Assembly: GCF_001466725.1 (NCBI RefSeq)
Contig: NZ_CP013650.1
Span: 3,224,001-3,288,000 of the forward strand
Length of the DNA stretch: 64,000 bases
Direction: 5' to 3'
Source: Lacimicrobium alkaliphilum
Lineage (GTDB): Bacteria > Pseudomonadota > Gammaproteobacteria > Enterobacterales > Alteromonadaceae
Within the stretch, counting starts at the first letter, position 1, and every line of letters starts with the position of its first letter. Positions 45,792 through 57,330 of this stretch are shown here, in pieces. The position numbers and the translations under genes were made by a program. The notes below the pieces were generated by a model. That model made no database searches. It saw only the letters and a list, made by a program, of their open reading frames with translations, and had not been told where the DNA came from.

Positions 45792-46212
45792 ATTCCGCCT
45801 CCTTGCGATTAAACTTAAGCAACAGAATCACCAACAGTGAAAATGCCGCCAGCCCAACAGCAAACAACACCAGGGCCTGCGTCAGAGATCGATGTCGGAC
45901 CTCAACTTCGGCAATCAGTTGTGGGGCACTCTCACCGCTGCTGTCGGTAACCCTGGCCTGATAGTGACCATCGGCGAAACCGGACAACGTGGCCTGCTGC
46001 TGACCGCTGATATCAAAACGCTGCGCAGAACTGAAATCGGCACTCTGGTCGCCTTCACTCAACTGCACCACTTCCAGGCCGTCATACTTGTTCTGAAGAT
46101 TATTTAATTCCAGTACAAAGTATCCTTCCCGGGACTCGATCTGTTGCACAGCCGAAACCGGCAACACCATCATACTTACTAACACTAAAGCCAGCTTCAG
46201 GATCCTGCCCAT
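45784..46212 (-). CDS. Exported single-span protein of the symporter operon, unknown
   Basis: I do not recognise it. The 142 residues comprise a signal peptide (about 1-21, ending VSA), a beta-rich periplasmic domain (about 25-105, with DGLEVVQLSEGDQSADFSSA and GFADGHYQARVTDSSGE, reminiscent of an Ig-like fold) and a C-terminal membrane helix (about 112-132) with a short charged tail. It is the first gene of the operon, overlapping the symporter start by 8 nt, and lies next to the palindromic operator. It may be an accessory or periplasmic partner of the symporter. Confidence 0.75.
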   Translation of the reverse strand: MGRILKLALVLVSMMVLPVSAVQQIESREGYFVLELNNLQNKYDGLEVVQLSEGDQSADFSSAQRFDISGQQQATLSGFADGHYQARVTDSSGESAPQLIAEVEVRHRSLTQALVLFAVGLAAFSLLVILLLKFNRKEAEYA

Positions 46213-46232
46213 GCTGTGCTCCTCTGTGATCA

Positions 46233-46263
46233 GTGTATTAACATGCTAACATTGTTAATACAC
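46233..46263. promoter_or_regulatory. Perfect 11-bp inverted repeat operator between divergent transcription units
   Basis: GTGTATTAACA (46233-46243) is mirrored perfectly by TGTTAATACAC (46253-46263) with a 9-bp centre. It lies in the 119-nt spacer between the symporter operon and the M20 hydrolase gene. There is no T-run, and the position between two starts fits an operator for a dimeric repressor acting on both sides. Confidence 0.7.
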
Positions 46264-46331
46264 TATACCCAAGTGACGCCGGGCGACAACCTCAGTGCTG
46301 ATGCCCGCCCAAATCTTGCACAGGAGGCACT

Positions 46332-47606
46332 ATGCAACAGGACTTATCTGTACAGCTGAGCAGACTTCAAAATGATCTGCTGGAACTTTCCCATATCGGC
46401 TATGACCCCGAGAGCAAAGGTGTATTCCGGCTTGGTTTTAATGAAGCCGACATGGAAGGGCGACGCTGGCTGATTAAAAAGTTTGAGGACGAAGGATTCA
46501 GTGCGCATATGGACCAGGCCGGCAATATTATTGGCAAGATGAATGCCGGACAAACCGGGCCGGTAGTGGCCATGGGATCGCATATTGATTCGGTACCTGC
46601 CGGTGGCATGTTTGACGGTACGCTGGGCGTGCTGGCGGGGCTTGAATGCATGCGGGTTATCCGGGATGCGGGTCTGGAATGTGAGTATCCCCTCGAAGTC
46701 TATGCCTTCGCCGAAGAAGAGGGGCGCTTTGGTGGCATGATGGGGGTGCAGGCGATTGTCGGGGAGCTCAATCCTCACTGGCTGGAAAATGCCCATGACG
46801 CCACTCATGTGTTTCTCAAAGATGAAATGCAGCGGGCCGGGCTGGAAGCCTTCAGAGCACTGGATGCCAGGGTGGATCCCAAACATTTTCACGCTTTTCT
46901 GGAACTGCACATTGAGCAGGGCCCGGTGCTGGAACGGATCAAGAAGCCCATCGGTGTAGTGGAAGCTATTTCCGGCGTGTATAAATGGCTGGTACGGCTG
47001 ATCGGTGAGGCCAACCATGCCGGTACCGCCCCTATGGATATGCGCAGTGATGCCTTTATGGGGCTCGCGGATTTTGCCCATGAGATTCCCCGTATTATCG
47101 ACGAGGATGGGTCAGACAAGAGCCGCCTGACAGTCGGTCGGGTGGAGCTTAAGCCCGGTTATGCGCATACGGTACCGGGTGAAGCAGAGTTTACCCTGGT
47201 GGGCCGGGATACGGATCCGCAGGTTATGCGAAATCTGGCTGATTCCTGCCGTCGTGTTCTGTCTGCCATCGCCCGCAAACATAATCTGATGTTTGAATTT
47301 GAACAGATGAGCTGGCTCGAACCCCAGGCCATGTCTGACAAAGTGATCAAGAGCTTCTGCAAACAAGCCGAGAAAATGGGCCTGGATTATGAGGTGATGC
47401 CCAGTGGTGCCGGCCATGATGCCCAGTATATGGCCAAGATTACCCCAACCGGGATGATTTTTGTGCCCAGCGTTGCCGGTATCAGTCACTCCCCCGATGA
47501 ATGGACCCACTGGCAGGATGTGGAAACCGGCTCCAATCTGTTACTGCAAACGGCGCTGGAATATGCCAAACCCAAAGCCGGTGCGAAGAAAAAGTCTGCC
47601 GCATAA
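46332..47606 (+). CDS. Zn-dependent M20 hydantoinase/carbamoylase-family amidohydrolase
   Basis: The protein has 424 residues; ATG 46332 has AGGAGG upstream. Metal ligands are visible in order: GSHIDSVPAGGMFDG (His and Asp), AEEEGRFGG (Glu), LHIEQGPVLE (His) and SHSPDEW near the C-terminus (His). The lid/dimerisation domain contains GEANHAGTAPMDMRSDA. This is the family of N-carbamoyl-amino acid hydrolase, beta-ureidopropionase and allantoate amidohydrolase, all releasing ammonia and CO2 from ureido groups. It ends in a Lys/Ala-rich tail. It is divergent from the symporter-carbamoyltransferase operon across a shared palindrome, which suggests one pathway for a ureido compound. Confidence 0.88.
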   Translation: MQQDLSVQLSRLQNDLLELSHIGYDPESKGVFRLGFNEADMEGRRWLIKKFEDEGFSAHMDQAGNIIGKMNAGQTGPVVAMGSHIDSVPAGGMFDGTLGVLAGLECMRVIRDAGLECEYPLEVYAFAEEEGRFGGMMGVQAIVGELNPHWLENAHDATHVFLKDEMQRAGLEAFRALDARVDPKHFHAFLELHIEQGPVLERIKKPIGVVEAISGVYKWLVRLIGEANHAGTAPMDMRSDAFMGLADFAHEIPRIIDEDGSDKSRLTVGRVELKPGYAHTVPGEAEFTLVGRDTDPQVMRNLADSCRRVLSAIARKHNLMFEFEQMSWLEPQAMSDKVIKSFCKQAEKMGLDYEVMPSGAGHDAQYMAKITPTGMIFVPSVAGISHSPDEWTHWQDVETGSNLLLQTALEYAKPKAGAKKKSAA

Positions 47607-47654
47607 CTGCCATTGCATTCGGGAGAAATATCCGCTTATACTGATAGACAACAT

Positions 47655-47753
47655 CTTGTCGGAGTGCCCCTGGTGATTTAACCAGCAGGGGCTGAGACCG
47701 CAAACGCGGGATCCGTTGAACCTGATCAGGCTAATACCTGCGAAGGAAACAAG
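47655..47753 (+). promoter_or_regulatory. TPP riboswitch (THI element)
   Basis: The conserved parts appear in order: GGAGTGCCCC, GGGGCTGAGACCG, GTTGAACCTGATCAGG, CTAATACCTGCGAAGGAAAC. CTTGT (47655-47659) and ACAAG (47749-47753) close the P1 stem. It precedes thiC by 104 nt, so thiamine pyrophosphate very likely turns off the whole thi operon. Confidence 0.95.
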
Positions 47754-47842
47754 AGCGCATCGGCCCTTTGCTAATGGCAGTTCTGCACATGGCGTGGCCG
47801 TTGTTCTTGCTGACACTCCTGACAAGCTTCTCAAACCATTAA

Positions 47843-49792
<1,950 letters not shown>

Positions 49793-49793
49793 A

Positions 49794-51281
49794 ATGCCCA
49801 AACCCATAATCTGGTGCGTTGGCGGCTCCGACAGTGGAGGCGGTGCAGGTATTCAGGCCGATCTGCATACCGTTCAGGGCCTTGGCGGTCACGCCTGTAC
49901 CCTGCTCAGTGCCATCACCGCACAAAACTCCCGTTGTGTTGAGCGTATTCAGGCTGTGCCTGTGGATATGCTCAGCAGTCAGCTGGACAGCCTGGCGGCT
50001 GATATGCTGCCAAAGGCCATTAAGATAGGCATGCTTGCCGATGTCAGCCAGGTGAATTTACTGGGGGAGTTTATTGGCTGGCTCAGGCAGCAACAATCCG
50101 GGCCTTTTGTAGTTTGGGATCCAGTTATACGGGCCAGCAGTGGCGCATGGCTCAGCGAAATCAGCCCTGACCACTGTAAGCCACTTTTACAACAAGTGGA
50201 TCTGATCACCCCCAATGCCGCTGAACTGACATGGCTGACCGGCATTGCCCCCAACGACAAGCCCAGTCTGCAGCAGGCAGCCCGGGCGCTGCTGAATAAG
50301 GGGGTAAAGGCGGTACTGGTTAAAGGCGGGCATCTGCACTGGCAACAACAGGACTGCACGGATTACTACTTCAGCAAGGATCGTTGCTGGCAGCTGACAA
50401 GCACCAGAATCACTACGCCCCACGGCCACGGCACGGGTTGCGTGTATGCCAGTGCCATTGCCACCGCCATGGCGCTGGATTATCCACTTGACGATGCCGC
50501 CTGTATCGCCCGGGCGTATATTAATCAGGGTCTGAAATCAGCCACTGGCTTGGGCAGTGGCCCCGGCCCTGTTGCTCATCTGGGCTGGCCACAAAAGCTG
50601 GCCGACTTTGCTGTGTTCCAGCCGGACCACAAGTCTGCGCCCTCAATATGTGGATTCCCTGCCCTGAAAATACGCTCACTGGGGCTCTACCCTGTGGTAG
50701 ACAGCCTGGACTGGGTCAGAAAACTGCTGCAATGGGGCGTCACCACACTGCAATTGCGCCTGAAACGCACACCGGATCAGCAGCTCGAAGCAGAGATCAG
50801 CCAGGCAATCGACCTTGCCAACTGCTATAAAGCCAGACTCTTTATCAACGATCACTGGCAGCTTGCGATTAAATACCGGGCCTTTGGCGTGCACCTGGGC
50901 CAGGAAGATCTTGAGGATGCCGATCTTAAGGTCATTCAGCAGGCCGGATTGGCCCTGGGCATATCCACCCATGGTTATGCCGAACTGCTCAGGGTCATAC
51001 AGCTGGCCCCTTCCTATATCGCTTTGGGGCATATTTTCGCGACCAATACCAAACAGATGCCCTCCAAACCTCAGGGACTGGAGCGTCTTAAAGCCTACCA
51101 GGCATTACAGCAAGACATTCCAACCGTTGCCATTGGTGGTATTTCGGCATCAAAAGTGGATAAGGTGCTGGCCTGTGGTGTTGACGGTATCGCCATGGTC
51201 AGCGCCATTACCGCTGCCGGAAATCCGCAACAGAGGGTCAGACAATTGCTGGCAAAGGTGGAGTGCCATTATGCTCAGTGA
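49794..51281 (+). CDS. thiDE: Bifunctional HMP(-P) kinase / thiamine-phosphate synthase (ThiD-ThiE fusion)
   Basis: The start is ATG 49794, 1 nt after thiC and behind GGAGAGG, giving 495 residues. Residues about 1-270 are ThiD: VGGSDSGGGAGIQADLHTVQ, KIGMLADVSQV, WDPVIRASSGAWL and the catalytic-loop HGHGTGC. Residues about 300-490 are ThiE: YPVVDSLDWVRKLLQWGVTT, LFINDHWQLA, GVHLGQEDL, LGHIFATNTKQMPSKPQG and AIGGI. It phosphorylates HMP to HMP-PP and joins it to the thiazole phosphate. ThiE usually has QLREK where this protein has QLRLK. Its end overlaps thiF by 11 nt. Confidence 0.95.
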   Translation: MPKPIIWCVGGSDSGGGAGIQADLHTVQGLGGHACTLLSAITAQNSRCVERIQAVPVDMLSSQLDSLAADMLPKAIKIGMLADVSQVNLLGEFIGWLRQQQSGPFVVWDPVIRASSGAWLSEISPDHCKPLLQQVDLITPNAAELTWLTGIAPNDKPSLQQAARALLNKGVKAVLVKGGHLHWQQQDCTDYYFSKDRCWQLTSTRITTPHGHGTGCVYASAIATAMALDYPLDDAACIARAYINQGLKSATGLGSGPGPVAHLGWPQKLADFAVFQPDHKSAPSICGFPALKIRSLGLYPVVDSLDWVRKLLQWGVTTLQLRLKRTPDQQLEAEISQAIDLANCYKARLFINDHWQLAIKYRAFGVHLGQEDLEDADLKVIQQAGLALGISTHGYAELLRVIQLAPSYIALGHIFATNTKQMPSKPQGLERLKAYQALQQDIPTVAIGGISASKVDKVLACGVDGIAMVSAITAAGNPQQRVRQLLAKVECHYAQ

Positions 51282-52026
51282 TCAGGAGGTGATGCATTAC
51301 AGTCGCCAGATCCTGTTACCGGAACTCGAAGAAAGCGGCCAGCTCAGGCTCAAACAGGCCTCTGTGCTAATCATAGGTCTCGGCGGACTCGGCTGCGCGG
51401 CAGCCCAATACCTGGCCGGTGCCGGTATCGGCAAGCTGACTCTGGCCGATGGCGATCGCCTGACGCCGAGCAATCTGCCCCGCCAGTCGCTGTATTCACT
51501 GCAACATAGTGGCCAGTTAAAAGCGGAGCTGGCAGCGCAGCGGTTGCAGGCACAAAACCCCCATATCAGTATCACAGCGCTAGCAGAATATCTGCATACA
51601 GAGCAATTGCCCGAACAGGTCGGTGAAGCCGATCTGGTGCTCGATTGCAGTGACAATATGACCAGTCGCCAGGCTATTAATGCCACCTGCTACGCCCTTG
51701 GCAAACCTCTGATGATTGGCGCAGCCATGGGATTTTCGGGCCAGTTTCTGGCCCTGCATCCGGCCCGGAAGCATGGTTGCTATCGTTGTTTATACGAGCC
51801 CGAACAGGCGCCACCAAAAGGATGTCAGCATGCCGGGGTAATGGGCCCGGTAGTGGCGATGATGGGGCTGTTGCAGGCACTGGAAAGCATCAAATACCTG
51901 GCAGGCGCAGGCACGGTGCCCTGGGGGAAGCTACATCTGTTCGATGGCCTCAGCCACAACTGGCAACAATATGCCCTGCCCCCCGCCCCTCAATGCCCGA
52001 TATGTGGAGACAAACAATGCAACTGA
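51271..52026 (+). CDS. thiF: Sulfur carrier adenylyltransferase ThiF
   Basis: The start is ATG 51271, inside the thiDE 3' end (11-nt overlap); the frame is open far upstream, but homology begins here. The product has 251 residues. The E1-like core shows IIGLGGLGCAAAQYLAGAG (about 35-53), DGDRLTPSNLPRQSLY and DCSDNMTSR. Zinc ligands are in HGCYRCLYE and PICGDKQC near the end. It adenylates the ThiS C-terminus as the first step of sulfur loading for the thiazole. Confidence 0.95.
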   Translation: MLSDQEVMHYSRQILLPELEESGQLRLKQASVLIIGLGGLGCAAAQYLAGAGIGKLTLADGDRLTPSNLPRQSLYSLQHSGQLKAELAAQRLQAQNPHISITALAEYLHTEQLPEQVGEADLVLDCSDNMTSRQAINATCYALGKPLMIGAAMGFSGQFLALHPARKHGCYRCLYEPEQAPPKGCQHAGVMGPVVAMMGLLQALESIKYLAGAGTVPWGKLHLFDGLSHNWQQYALPPAPQCPICGDKQCN

Positions 52027-52217
52027 CTATCAATGATCAAACCATAGAGCTGAGTGCTCCTGTAAGCTTAGCGGCACTTATCCGCCAACATTGCCCGGAT
52101 AACAATGGGATCGCAGCAGCGGTAAACCAGCAGGTGGTGAATAAGAGTCTGTGGGAGAAAACCGAACTACAGGCCAATGACCGCATCAGTCTTTTCACTG
52201 TGGTGGCGGGGGGATAA
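52017..52217 (+). CDS. thiS: Sulfur carrier protein ThiS
   Basis: The start is ATG 52017, overlapping thiF by 10 nt, giving 66 residues: [15 protein letters not shown] and onward, a ubiquitin-like fold ending in the required Gly-Gly (FTVVAGG). ThiF adenylates this end, and as thiocarboxylate it donates sulfur to ThiG. The frame is open upstream inside thiF, but only this start gives the right length. Confidence 0.93.
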   Translation: MQLTINDQTIELSAPVSLAALIRQHCPDNNGIAAAVNQQVVNKSLWEKTELQANDRISLFTVVAGG

Positions 52218-52219
52218 TC

Positions 52220-52984
52220 ATGCTGCACATCGCCGAACGGAAATTTGCATCCCGGCTGTTAACAGGTACCGGCAAATTCAGCCGCGCCGAAACCATGCTC
52301 TATGCCCTTGATGCCAGCGGCACACAACTTGTGACCCTGGCCTTAAAACGACTGGATCTGCAACAGGGACGTGATGAGATTCTCAGGCCCCTGCGCAGTC
52401 TGGGGGTGGACTTACTGCCGAATACCTCAGGCGCCAGAACCGCAGAGGAAGCCATTTTCGCCGCCAGACTGGCCCGCGAGGCACTGGGTACAAACTGGCT
52501 GAAACTGGAGATCCATCCGGATCAGCGCTATCTGCTGCCCGACCCGCTGGAAACCCTTAAAGCCGCACAACAGCTGGTAAAAGAAGGCTTTGTGGTACTG
52601 CCCTATTGTGGTGCCGATCCTGTGCTCTGCCTGCAGTTGCAGGAAGCCGGCTGCGCCGCGGTGATGCCTCTGGGAGCCCCCATAGGCTCTAATCAGGGCC
52701 TGCAAAGTAAAGCCTTTTTGCAGATCATCGTGGAGCAGAGCCAGGTGCCGGTGATAGTTGATGCCGGTATCGGCGCGCCGAGTCAGGCCGCTGAAGCCCT
52801 GGAAATGGGCGTAGACGGAGTGCTCATTAACACCGCCATCGCCTGCGCCACGGATCCGGTCAGTATGGCCAGGGCGTTTAAACTGGCGGTAGAGGCAGGA
52901 CGTATGGCTTTCGAAGCGGGCACCGCCGAACCCGGGCAGGCTCAGGCATCCAGTCCCCTTACGACCTTTACGGAGGCACTGTGA
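52220..52984 (+). CDS. thiG: Thiazole synthase ThiG
   Basis: The protein has 254 residues. Family blocks: [19 protein letters not shown] at the N-terminus, [30 protein letters not shown] (Lys about 96, forming the imine with the deoxyxylulose phosphate), [35 protein letters not shown] and [18 protein letters not shown] with VLINTAIA. It builds the thiazole phosphate from DXP, dehydroglycine and ThiS thiocarboxylate. It starts 2 nt after thiS and ends overlapping thiH by 4 nt. Confidence 0.96.
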   Translation: MLHIAERKFASRLLTGTGKFSRAETMLYALDASGTQLVTLALKRLDLQQGRDEILRPLRSLGVDLLPNTSGARTAEEAIFAARLAREALGTNWLKLEIHPDQRYLLPDPLETLKAAQQLVKEGFVVLPYCGADPVLCLQLQEAGCAAVMPLGAPIGSNQGLQSKAFLQIIVEQSQVPVIVDAGIGAPSQAAEALEMGVDGVLINTAIACATDPVSMARAFKLAVEAGRMAFEAGTAEPGQAQASSPLTTFTEAL

Positions 52985-54093
52985 GCTTTTTACCTGAATT
53001 TGAAAAGCTTGACCGGGAAGAGGTACGCATGCGCCTGTATAGTTGTAATGCAGACGATGTAGAGCGGGTGCTTAACAAAAAACGTCCCGGGCCTGAAGAT
53101 TTTATGGCGCTGTTGTCACCGGCCGCAGAACCCTATCTGGAGGAGTTGGCGCAGCGTGCTTATACCCTGACCCGACAGCGGTTCGGCCACACCATGCAGT
53201 TCTTCGTGCCATTATATCTGTCTAACCTGTGCGCCAATGACTGCAGCTACTGTGGATTCTCCATGAGCAATAAACTCAGGCGCAAAACCCTTACCCCGGA
53301 TGAGATAGAGCAGGAATGTCTGGCCATCAAAGCCAGGGGTTTTGATTCTGTGCTGTTGGTAACCGGTGAACATGAATCCCGGGTAGGCCTCGATTACTTC
53401 TGCAACGCCTTGCCCCTGATCAAGCGTCATTTCAGTTATCTGGCGATGGAAGTGCAGCCCTTAAGCGAACAGGATTATCGCCGGTTGCGCTCACTGGGGC
53501 TGGATGCGGTGCTGGTGTATCAGGAAACCTACAATAAAACCAGCTATGCCCGGCACCACTTAAAAGGCAAGAAAACCGACTTTAACTGGCGACTGCAAAC
53601 CCCTGACAGACTCGGAAAGGCCGGTATCGACAAGATAGGTCTGGGCGCACTGATCGGTCTGGATGACTGGCGTATTGACAGTTTTTTCACCGCCTGCCAC
53701 CTGCGTTATCTGCAAAAAGCCTACTGGCGAAGCCGCTATTCGCTGTCATTCCCACGTCTGCGCCCCTGCGCCGGTGGTCTGAGTGACATCAGGCCGATGT
53801 CGGATAAGCAACTGGTGCAATTGATCTGTGCCTGGAGGATTTTCGACAGCGAGCTGGAATTGAGCTTATCCACCCGTGAATCGCCCTTTCTGCGGGACCA
53901 TTTACTGCCATTAGGTATCACCAGTATCAGCGCCGGCTCCAGCACCCAGCCGGGAGGTTACGCCAGCGAGAACCCGTCGCTGGAACAGTTTGCCACCGAT
54001 GATAAAAGATGCGCCGCGACCATGGCAGAGGTGGTCAGAGCCAAAGGCCTGCAACCTGTATGGACAGACTGGCACCCTGGCTTTTGCCGGTAG
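52981..54093 (+). CDS. thiH: Tyrosine lyase ThiH (2-iminoacetate synthase)
   Basis: The protein has 370 residues with GTG start at 52981, overlapping the thiG stop (GTGA). The radical SAM motif CANDCSYC gives Cys 84, 88 and 91. [35 protein letters not shown] and the C-terminal [12 protein letters not shown] are ThiH blocks. It cleaves tyrosine to dehydroglycine and p-cresol, the anaerobic-type alternative to ThiO, which is absent here. It is the last gene of the thi operon. Confidence 0.95.
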   Translation: MSFLPEFEKLDREEVRMRLYSCNADDVERVLNKKRPGPEDFMALLSPAAEPYLEELAQRAYTLTRQRFGHTMQFFVPLYLSNLCANDCSYCGFSMSNKLRRKTLTPDEIEQECLAIKARGFDSVLLVTGEHESRVGLDYFCNALPLIKRHFSYLAMEVQPLSEQDYRRLRSLGLDAVLVYQETYNKTSYARHHLKGKKTDFNWRLQTPDRLGKAGIDKIGLGALIGLDDWRIDSFFTACHLRYLQKAYWRSRYSLSFPRLRPCAGGLSDIRPMSDKQLVQLICAWRIFDSELELSLSTRESPFLRDHLLPLGITSISAGSSTQPGGYASENPSLEQFATDDKRCAATMAEVVRAKGLQPVWTDWHPGFCR

Positions 54094-54231
54094 CGGCGTT
54101 AATGTCATAGTCTGTAACAAAGAGGATTATAGCCCCTGGAGAGTCGTCGTTTCGGTAGCCAGGTCCTGTTGGTGACCACAATATACAGGTAATGATATGC
54201 TGAGAAGACTCTCTGACCGGGAAAGCCTTGC

Positions 54232-54957
54232 ATGAGTGCACCTCTGGATAAAAATTTACCCGCTTTTCGCACCGACTCACTGAGCAAAGTCTATGGAGAG
54301 GGTCCGTCAACGGTGCATGCCTTAAGGGGGGTCAACCTGGAAATTACAGCGGGAAAGCTCGCTGTATTATTAGGTCCGTCGGGCAGCGGAAAATCAACCT
54401 TACTCAATATTCTCGGCGGTCTCGATCATCCGTCATCAGGCGAGGTATGGTTTTTTAATCAGAACCTGACTCAAATGGACGATTCCGAACTGACGCAATA
54501 CCGGAGGCAACATGTCGGTTTCGTGTTTCAGTTTTATAATCTGATGCCCAACCTCACCGCCCGGGAAAACGTTGAGCTGGTCACAGAAATCGCAGATAAC
54601 CCAATGGAGGCAGAAGAGGCTCTGGCACTGGTCGGGCTGAATCAGAGACTGGATCATTTTCCTGCTCAGCTTTCCGGCGGCGAACAGCAACGTGTCGCCA
54701 TCGCCCGTGCAGTAGCCAAAAATCCCATGCTGTTATTTTGCGATGAGCCAACAGGTGCGCTCGACAGCGTCACAGGACGTGCGGTGCTGCGTGTACTGCA
54801 AGACGTTAATCGCCAACTCGGTACAACGGTCATGATTGTTACCCATGCGGCAGCCACAGCGGCCATGGCAGATCTGGTTTTACACTTTGCAGATGGTAAT
54901 ATTCACAAAGTGGCTCACAATAAAGAGGTCCAGGATGCCGACACCATCGAATGGTAA
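54232..54957 (+). CDS. ABC transporter ATP-binding protein (LolD/MacB type)
   Basis: The protein has 241 residues. Walker A is [10 protein letters not shown] (about 47-56), the Q-loop region reads [20 protein letters not shown], the signature [14 protein letters not shown] (about 145-158) and Walker [30 protein letters not shown] is typical of the LolD/MacB group that pairs with FtsX-fold permeases. The next gene, 6 nt downstream, is such a permease and the third is a membrane-fusion protein. Together they form an envelope export or lipid-handling pump. The outer-membrane partner is not encoded here. Confidence 0.92.
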   Translation: MSAPLDKNLPAFRTDSLSKVYGEGPSTVHALRGVNLEITAGKLAVLLGPSGSGKSTLLNILGGLDHPSSGEVWFFNQNLTQMDDSELTQYRRQHVGFVFQFYNLMPNLTARENVELVTEIADNPMEAEEALALVGLNQRLDHFPAQLSGGEQQRVAIARAVAKNPMLLFCDEPTGALDSVTGRAVLRVLQDVNRQLGTTVMIVTHAAATAAMADLVLHFADGNIHKVAHNKEVQDADTIEW

Positions 54958-54963
54958 CCAAGC

Positions 54964-57327
54964 ATGTCGGTACTGAATCAAAAAGTTGGCCGCGACCTGT
55001 GGCAAGTCAAAGGCCAGGCCATCGCTATCGCCCTGGTGATTGCAGTGGGTGTGATGATGCTGGTGATGATGGAGGGTTTAGTCAGCTCTCTTGCCGACAC
55101 CAAGCAGGACTATTATCAGCGCTACCGTCTGGCCGATGTCTTTGCACCATTAAAAAGGGCGCCCGGACAGGTGCTCAGACGCATCGCCAACCTGCCTCAG
55201 GTGGCAAGTGTTGAAGCACGCATAAACGGTTCAGCACTGGTTGATTTACCCGCCATCGATGTTCCCATTCATGCCCGAACCCTGTCCTTACCATCATTTA
55301 ACGAACCCAGGCTCAATGCTATTTATCTGGTAAAAGGCCGCCAATTGTCCTCATCGCATAAGGATGAAGTATTGTTGCTGGAAGGCTTTGCCCTGGCCCA
55401 TGGTCTTGCACCCGGTGATACGCTTTCAGCCACCATACAAGGGGTAAAACGACGCCTGAAAGTGGTCGGTCTGGCTCAGGCGCCGGAGTTTTTGTATACC
55501 ACCGCCCCGGGAGAACTGGTACCCGATGATGGCCGTTTTGCGGTACTTTGGATGAATCACAAAGCCCTTGAGGCGGCGTATGATATGGAAGGGGCATTCA
55601 ATGAGGTACTCATCAGCCTGGTCCCCGGCGCCCGTAAAGAAGCCCTTATTCACCGATTGGATCAATTACTGGAGCCCTTTGGCGGACTGGGTGCTTACGA
55701 TCTGGACGAGCATATATCAAACCGGTTTATAACAGAGGAAATTGCTGGTCTGAAACTATCCAGCCGTATTGTTCCGCCGATATTTTTAGCAGTAGCAGCA
55801 TTTTTGCTCTACATCGTTGTTGCAAGAATGGTACAGGCACAACGTCCACAAATAGGCTTACTCAAAGCCTTTGGTTATTCCGATGTGGCGGTGGCGATAC
55901 ATTATCTCAAGTTTGTCATGATCATTGCCATTAGTGGTGCTGTGGTGGGGTGCCTCTGGGGAGTCATGGCCGGACGCTCGCTTAGCGGCTTCTATCAGCA
56001 ATATTACAAGTTTCCCTTTTTGGTATTCAGTATCGAATTCAGCAGCCTGGTTAAAGGGATAAGCGTCAGCGCCCTGACTGCGGTCAGCGGCAGCGTATTG
56101 GTGATGAGGCGTATATTAAATCTGGCACCGGCAATCGCAATGAGTCCGCCAGCCCCACCTGATTATAGTAAGAGCCTGAGCTTTGGATCACGGCTGCGAG
56201 CCTGGCTTGACCAGCCTACCCGCATGGTGTTGCGCTCAGCACTCCGCCAGCCGCTGCGGCTTGCTATGTCGGTCACGGGGATCGCGCTGGGCATGGCATT
56301 GTCTGTTGCCATGTTAAATGTTATGAGCGCCTTTAACAGCACTCTGGATTTAAGCTTTAGTCATATAAACCGCAGTGATGTTATGGTCAGTTTTATCGAA
56401 CCTCTTGCAGACAACACTCTTTTTTCATTGCAACGTATTGACGGGATATTAACGGTTGAGGGGTTCCGAGAGGTACCGGTTCATTTTCGTCATGGCCGCT
56501 CAACGTATCGCGGCAGCATCACTGCTTTAGATTCTGCGCCGCAGCTGTATCGGGCGCTGGATAAGTTAAAGCAACCTATCTATATTCCTGCGCGGGGCAT
56601 TGTGCTCTCCCGCTCGCTGGCACAGGAGCTCAACGTCAGTCCAGGTGACGAGATTCAGATTGATATTCGCGAGGGAAACCGAGCTGTTCTGAATGTTCCC
56701 GTAGTGGCACTGGCTGATACGCTGCTGGGTTCACCTGCATTTATGCAACTGGATAATCTGAACCGTCTTATGCAACAACCCCGTCGCGTGTCAGGGGCTT
56801 ACCTGAAGATCGACTCAGCCCATAGCAACGCGCTTTACAAACAACTCAAAGCAATGCCTGTCGTCGCCGGAGTCAGTCTGAGTAAAGATAGTCGGGCTGC
56901 TTTTGCCAGGGTCATGGACAGTGGCGCCGGGGCCATGCGTTTTGTGATGATAAGCATCGCGGCGGTGATCACCTTTGGGATTATTTACAACAGTGCTCGT
57001 ATCGCTTTTTCAGAGCGCGCCAGAGATCTTGCGAGCCTGCGTGTACTCGGGCTCACCCGTTCCGAGACAGGCTTTATCCTGCTTGGAGAAATAGCACTGA
57101 TTACCCTGTTGGCATTGCCTGCAGGGGCATATTTCGGGCATTATTTATCCTTTTTGATTGCGGCGGGTTTTGATACAGACTTATACCGGATTCCGGTCTC
57201 GTTTGTACCAGCCAATCATGCCATTGCAGCCATTGCCGTCATACTGGCAACGTTACTCTGTGCGATACTGGTCATGCGCGATATTTGCCGTCTCGATTTG
57301 GTTTCTTCACTTAAAATCAGGGAGTAA
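54964..57327 (+). CDS. ABC transporter permease with two FtsX domains
   Basis: The protein has 787 residues. A first membrane helix (about 20-40) is followed by a MacB-like periplasmic domain and an FtsX domain with three helices (about 265-385). A second helix (about 430-455: LAMSVTGIALGMALSVAMLN), a second periplasmic domain and a second FtsX domain (about 660-780) complete it. This duplicated design matches the LolC/E- and MacB-related heteromer-free permeases. It lies between its ATPase (6 nt) and the fusion protein (3 nt), so the three are one unit. Confidence 0.9.
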   Translation: MSVLNQKVGRDLWQVKGQAIAIALVIAVGVMMLVMMEGLVSSLADTKQDYYQRYRLADVFAPLKRAPGQVLRRIANLPQVASVEARINGSALVDLPAIDVPIHARTLSLPSFNEPRLNAIYLVKGRQLSSSHKDEVLLLEGFALAHGLAPGDTLSATIQGVKRRLKVVGLAQAPEFLYTTAPGELVPDDGRFAVLWMNHKALEAAYDMEGAFNEVLISLVPGARKEALIHRLDQLLEPFGGLGAYDLDEHISNRFITEEIAGLKLSSRIVPPIFLAVAAFLLYIVVARMVQAQRPQIGLLKAFGYSDVAVAIHYLKFVMIIAISGAVVGCLWGVMAGRSLSGFYQQYYKFPFLVFSIEFSSLVKGISVSALTAVSGSVLVMRRILNLAPAIAMSPPAPPDYSKSLSFGSRLRAWLDQPTRMVLRSALRQPLRLAMSVTGIALGMALSVAMLNVMSAFNSTLDLSFSHINRSDVMVSFIEPLADNTLFSLQRIDGILTVEGFREVPVHFRHGRSTYRGSITALDSAPQLYRALDKLKQPIYIPARGIVLSRSLAQELNVSPGDEIQIDIREGNRAVLNVPVVALADTLLGSPAFMQLDNLNRLMQQPRRVSGAYLKIDSAHSNALYKQLKAMPVVAGVSLSKDSRAAFARVMDSGAGAMRFVMISIAAVITFGIIYNSARIAFSERARDLASLRVLGLTRSETGFILLGEIALITLLALPAGAYFGHYLSFLIAAGFDTDLYRIPVSFVPANHAIAAIAVILATLLCAILVMRDICRLDLVSSLKIRE

Positions 57328-57330
57328 AGG

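Noticed and set aside
50815..51270. Upstream extension of the thiF frame
   Set aside because: It overlaps the ThiE part of thiDE; ThiF similarity starts at the ATG at 51271.
51777..52016. Upstream extension of the thiS frame
   Set aside because: It runs through thiF; ThiS proteins are about 66 residues, which fits the ATG at 52017.
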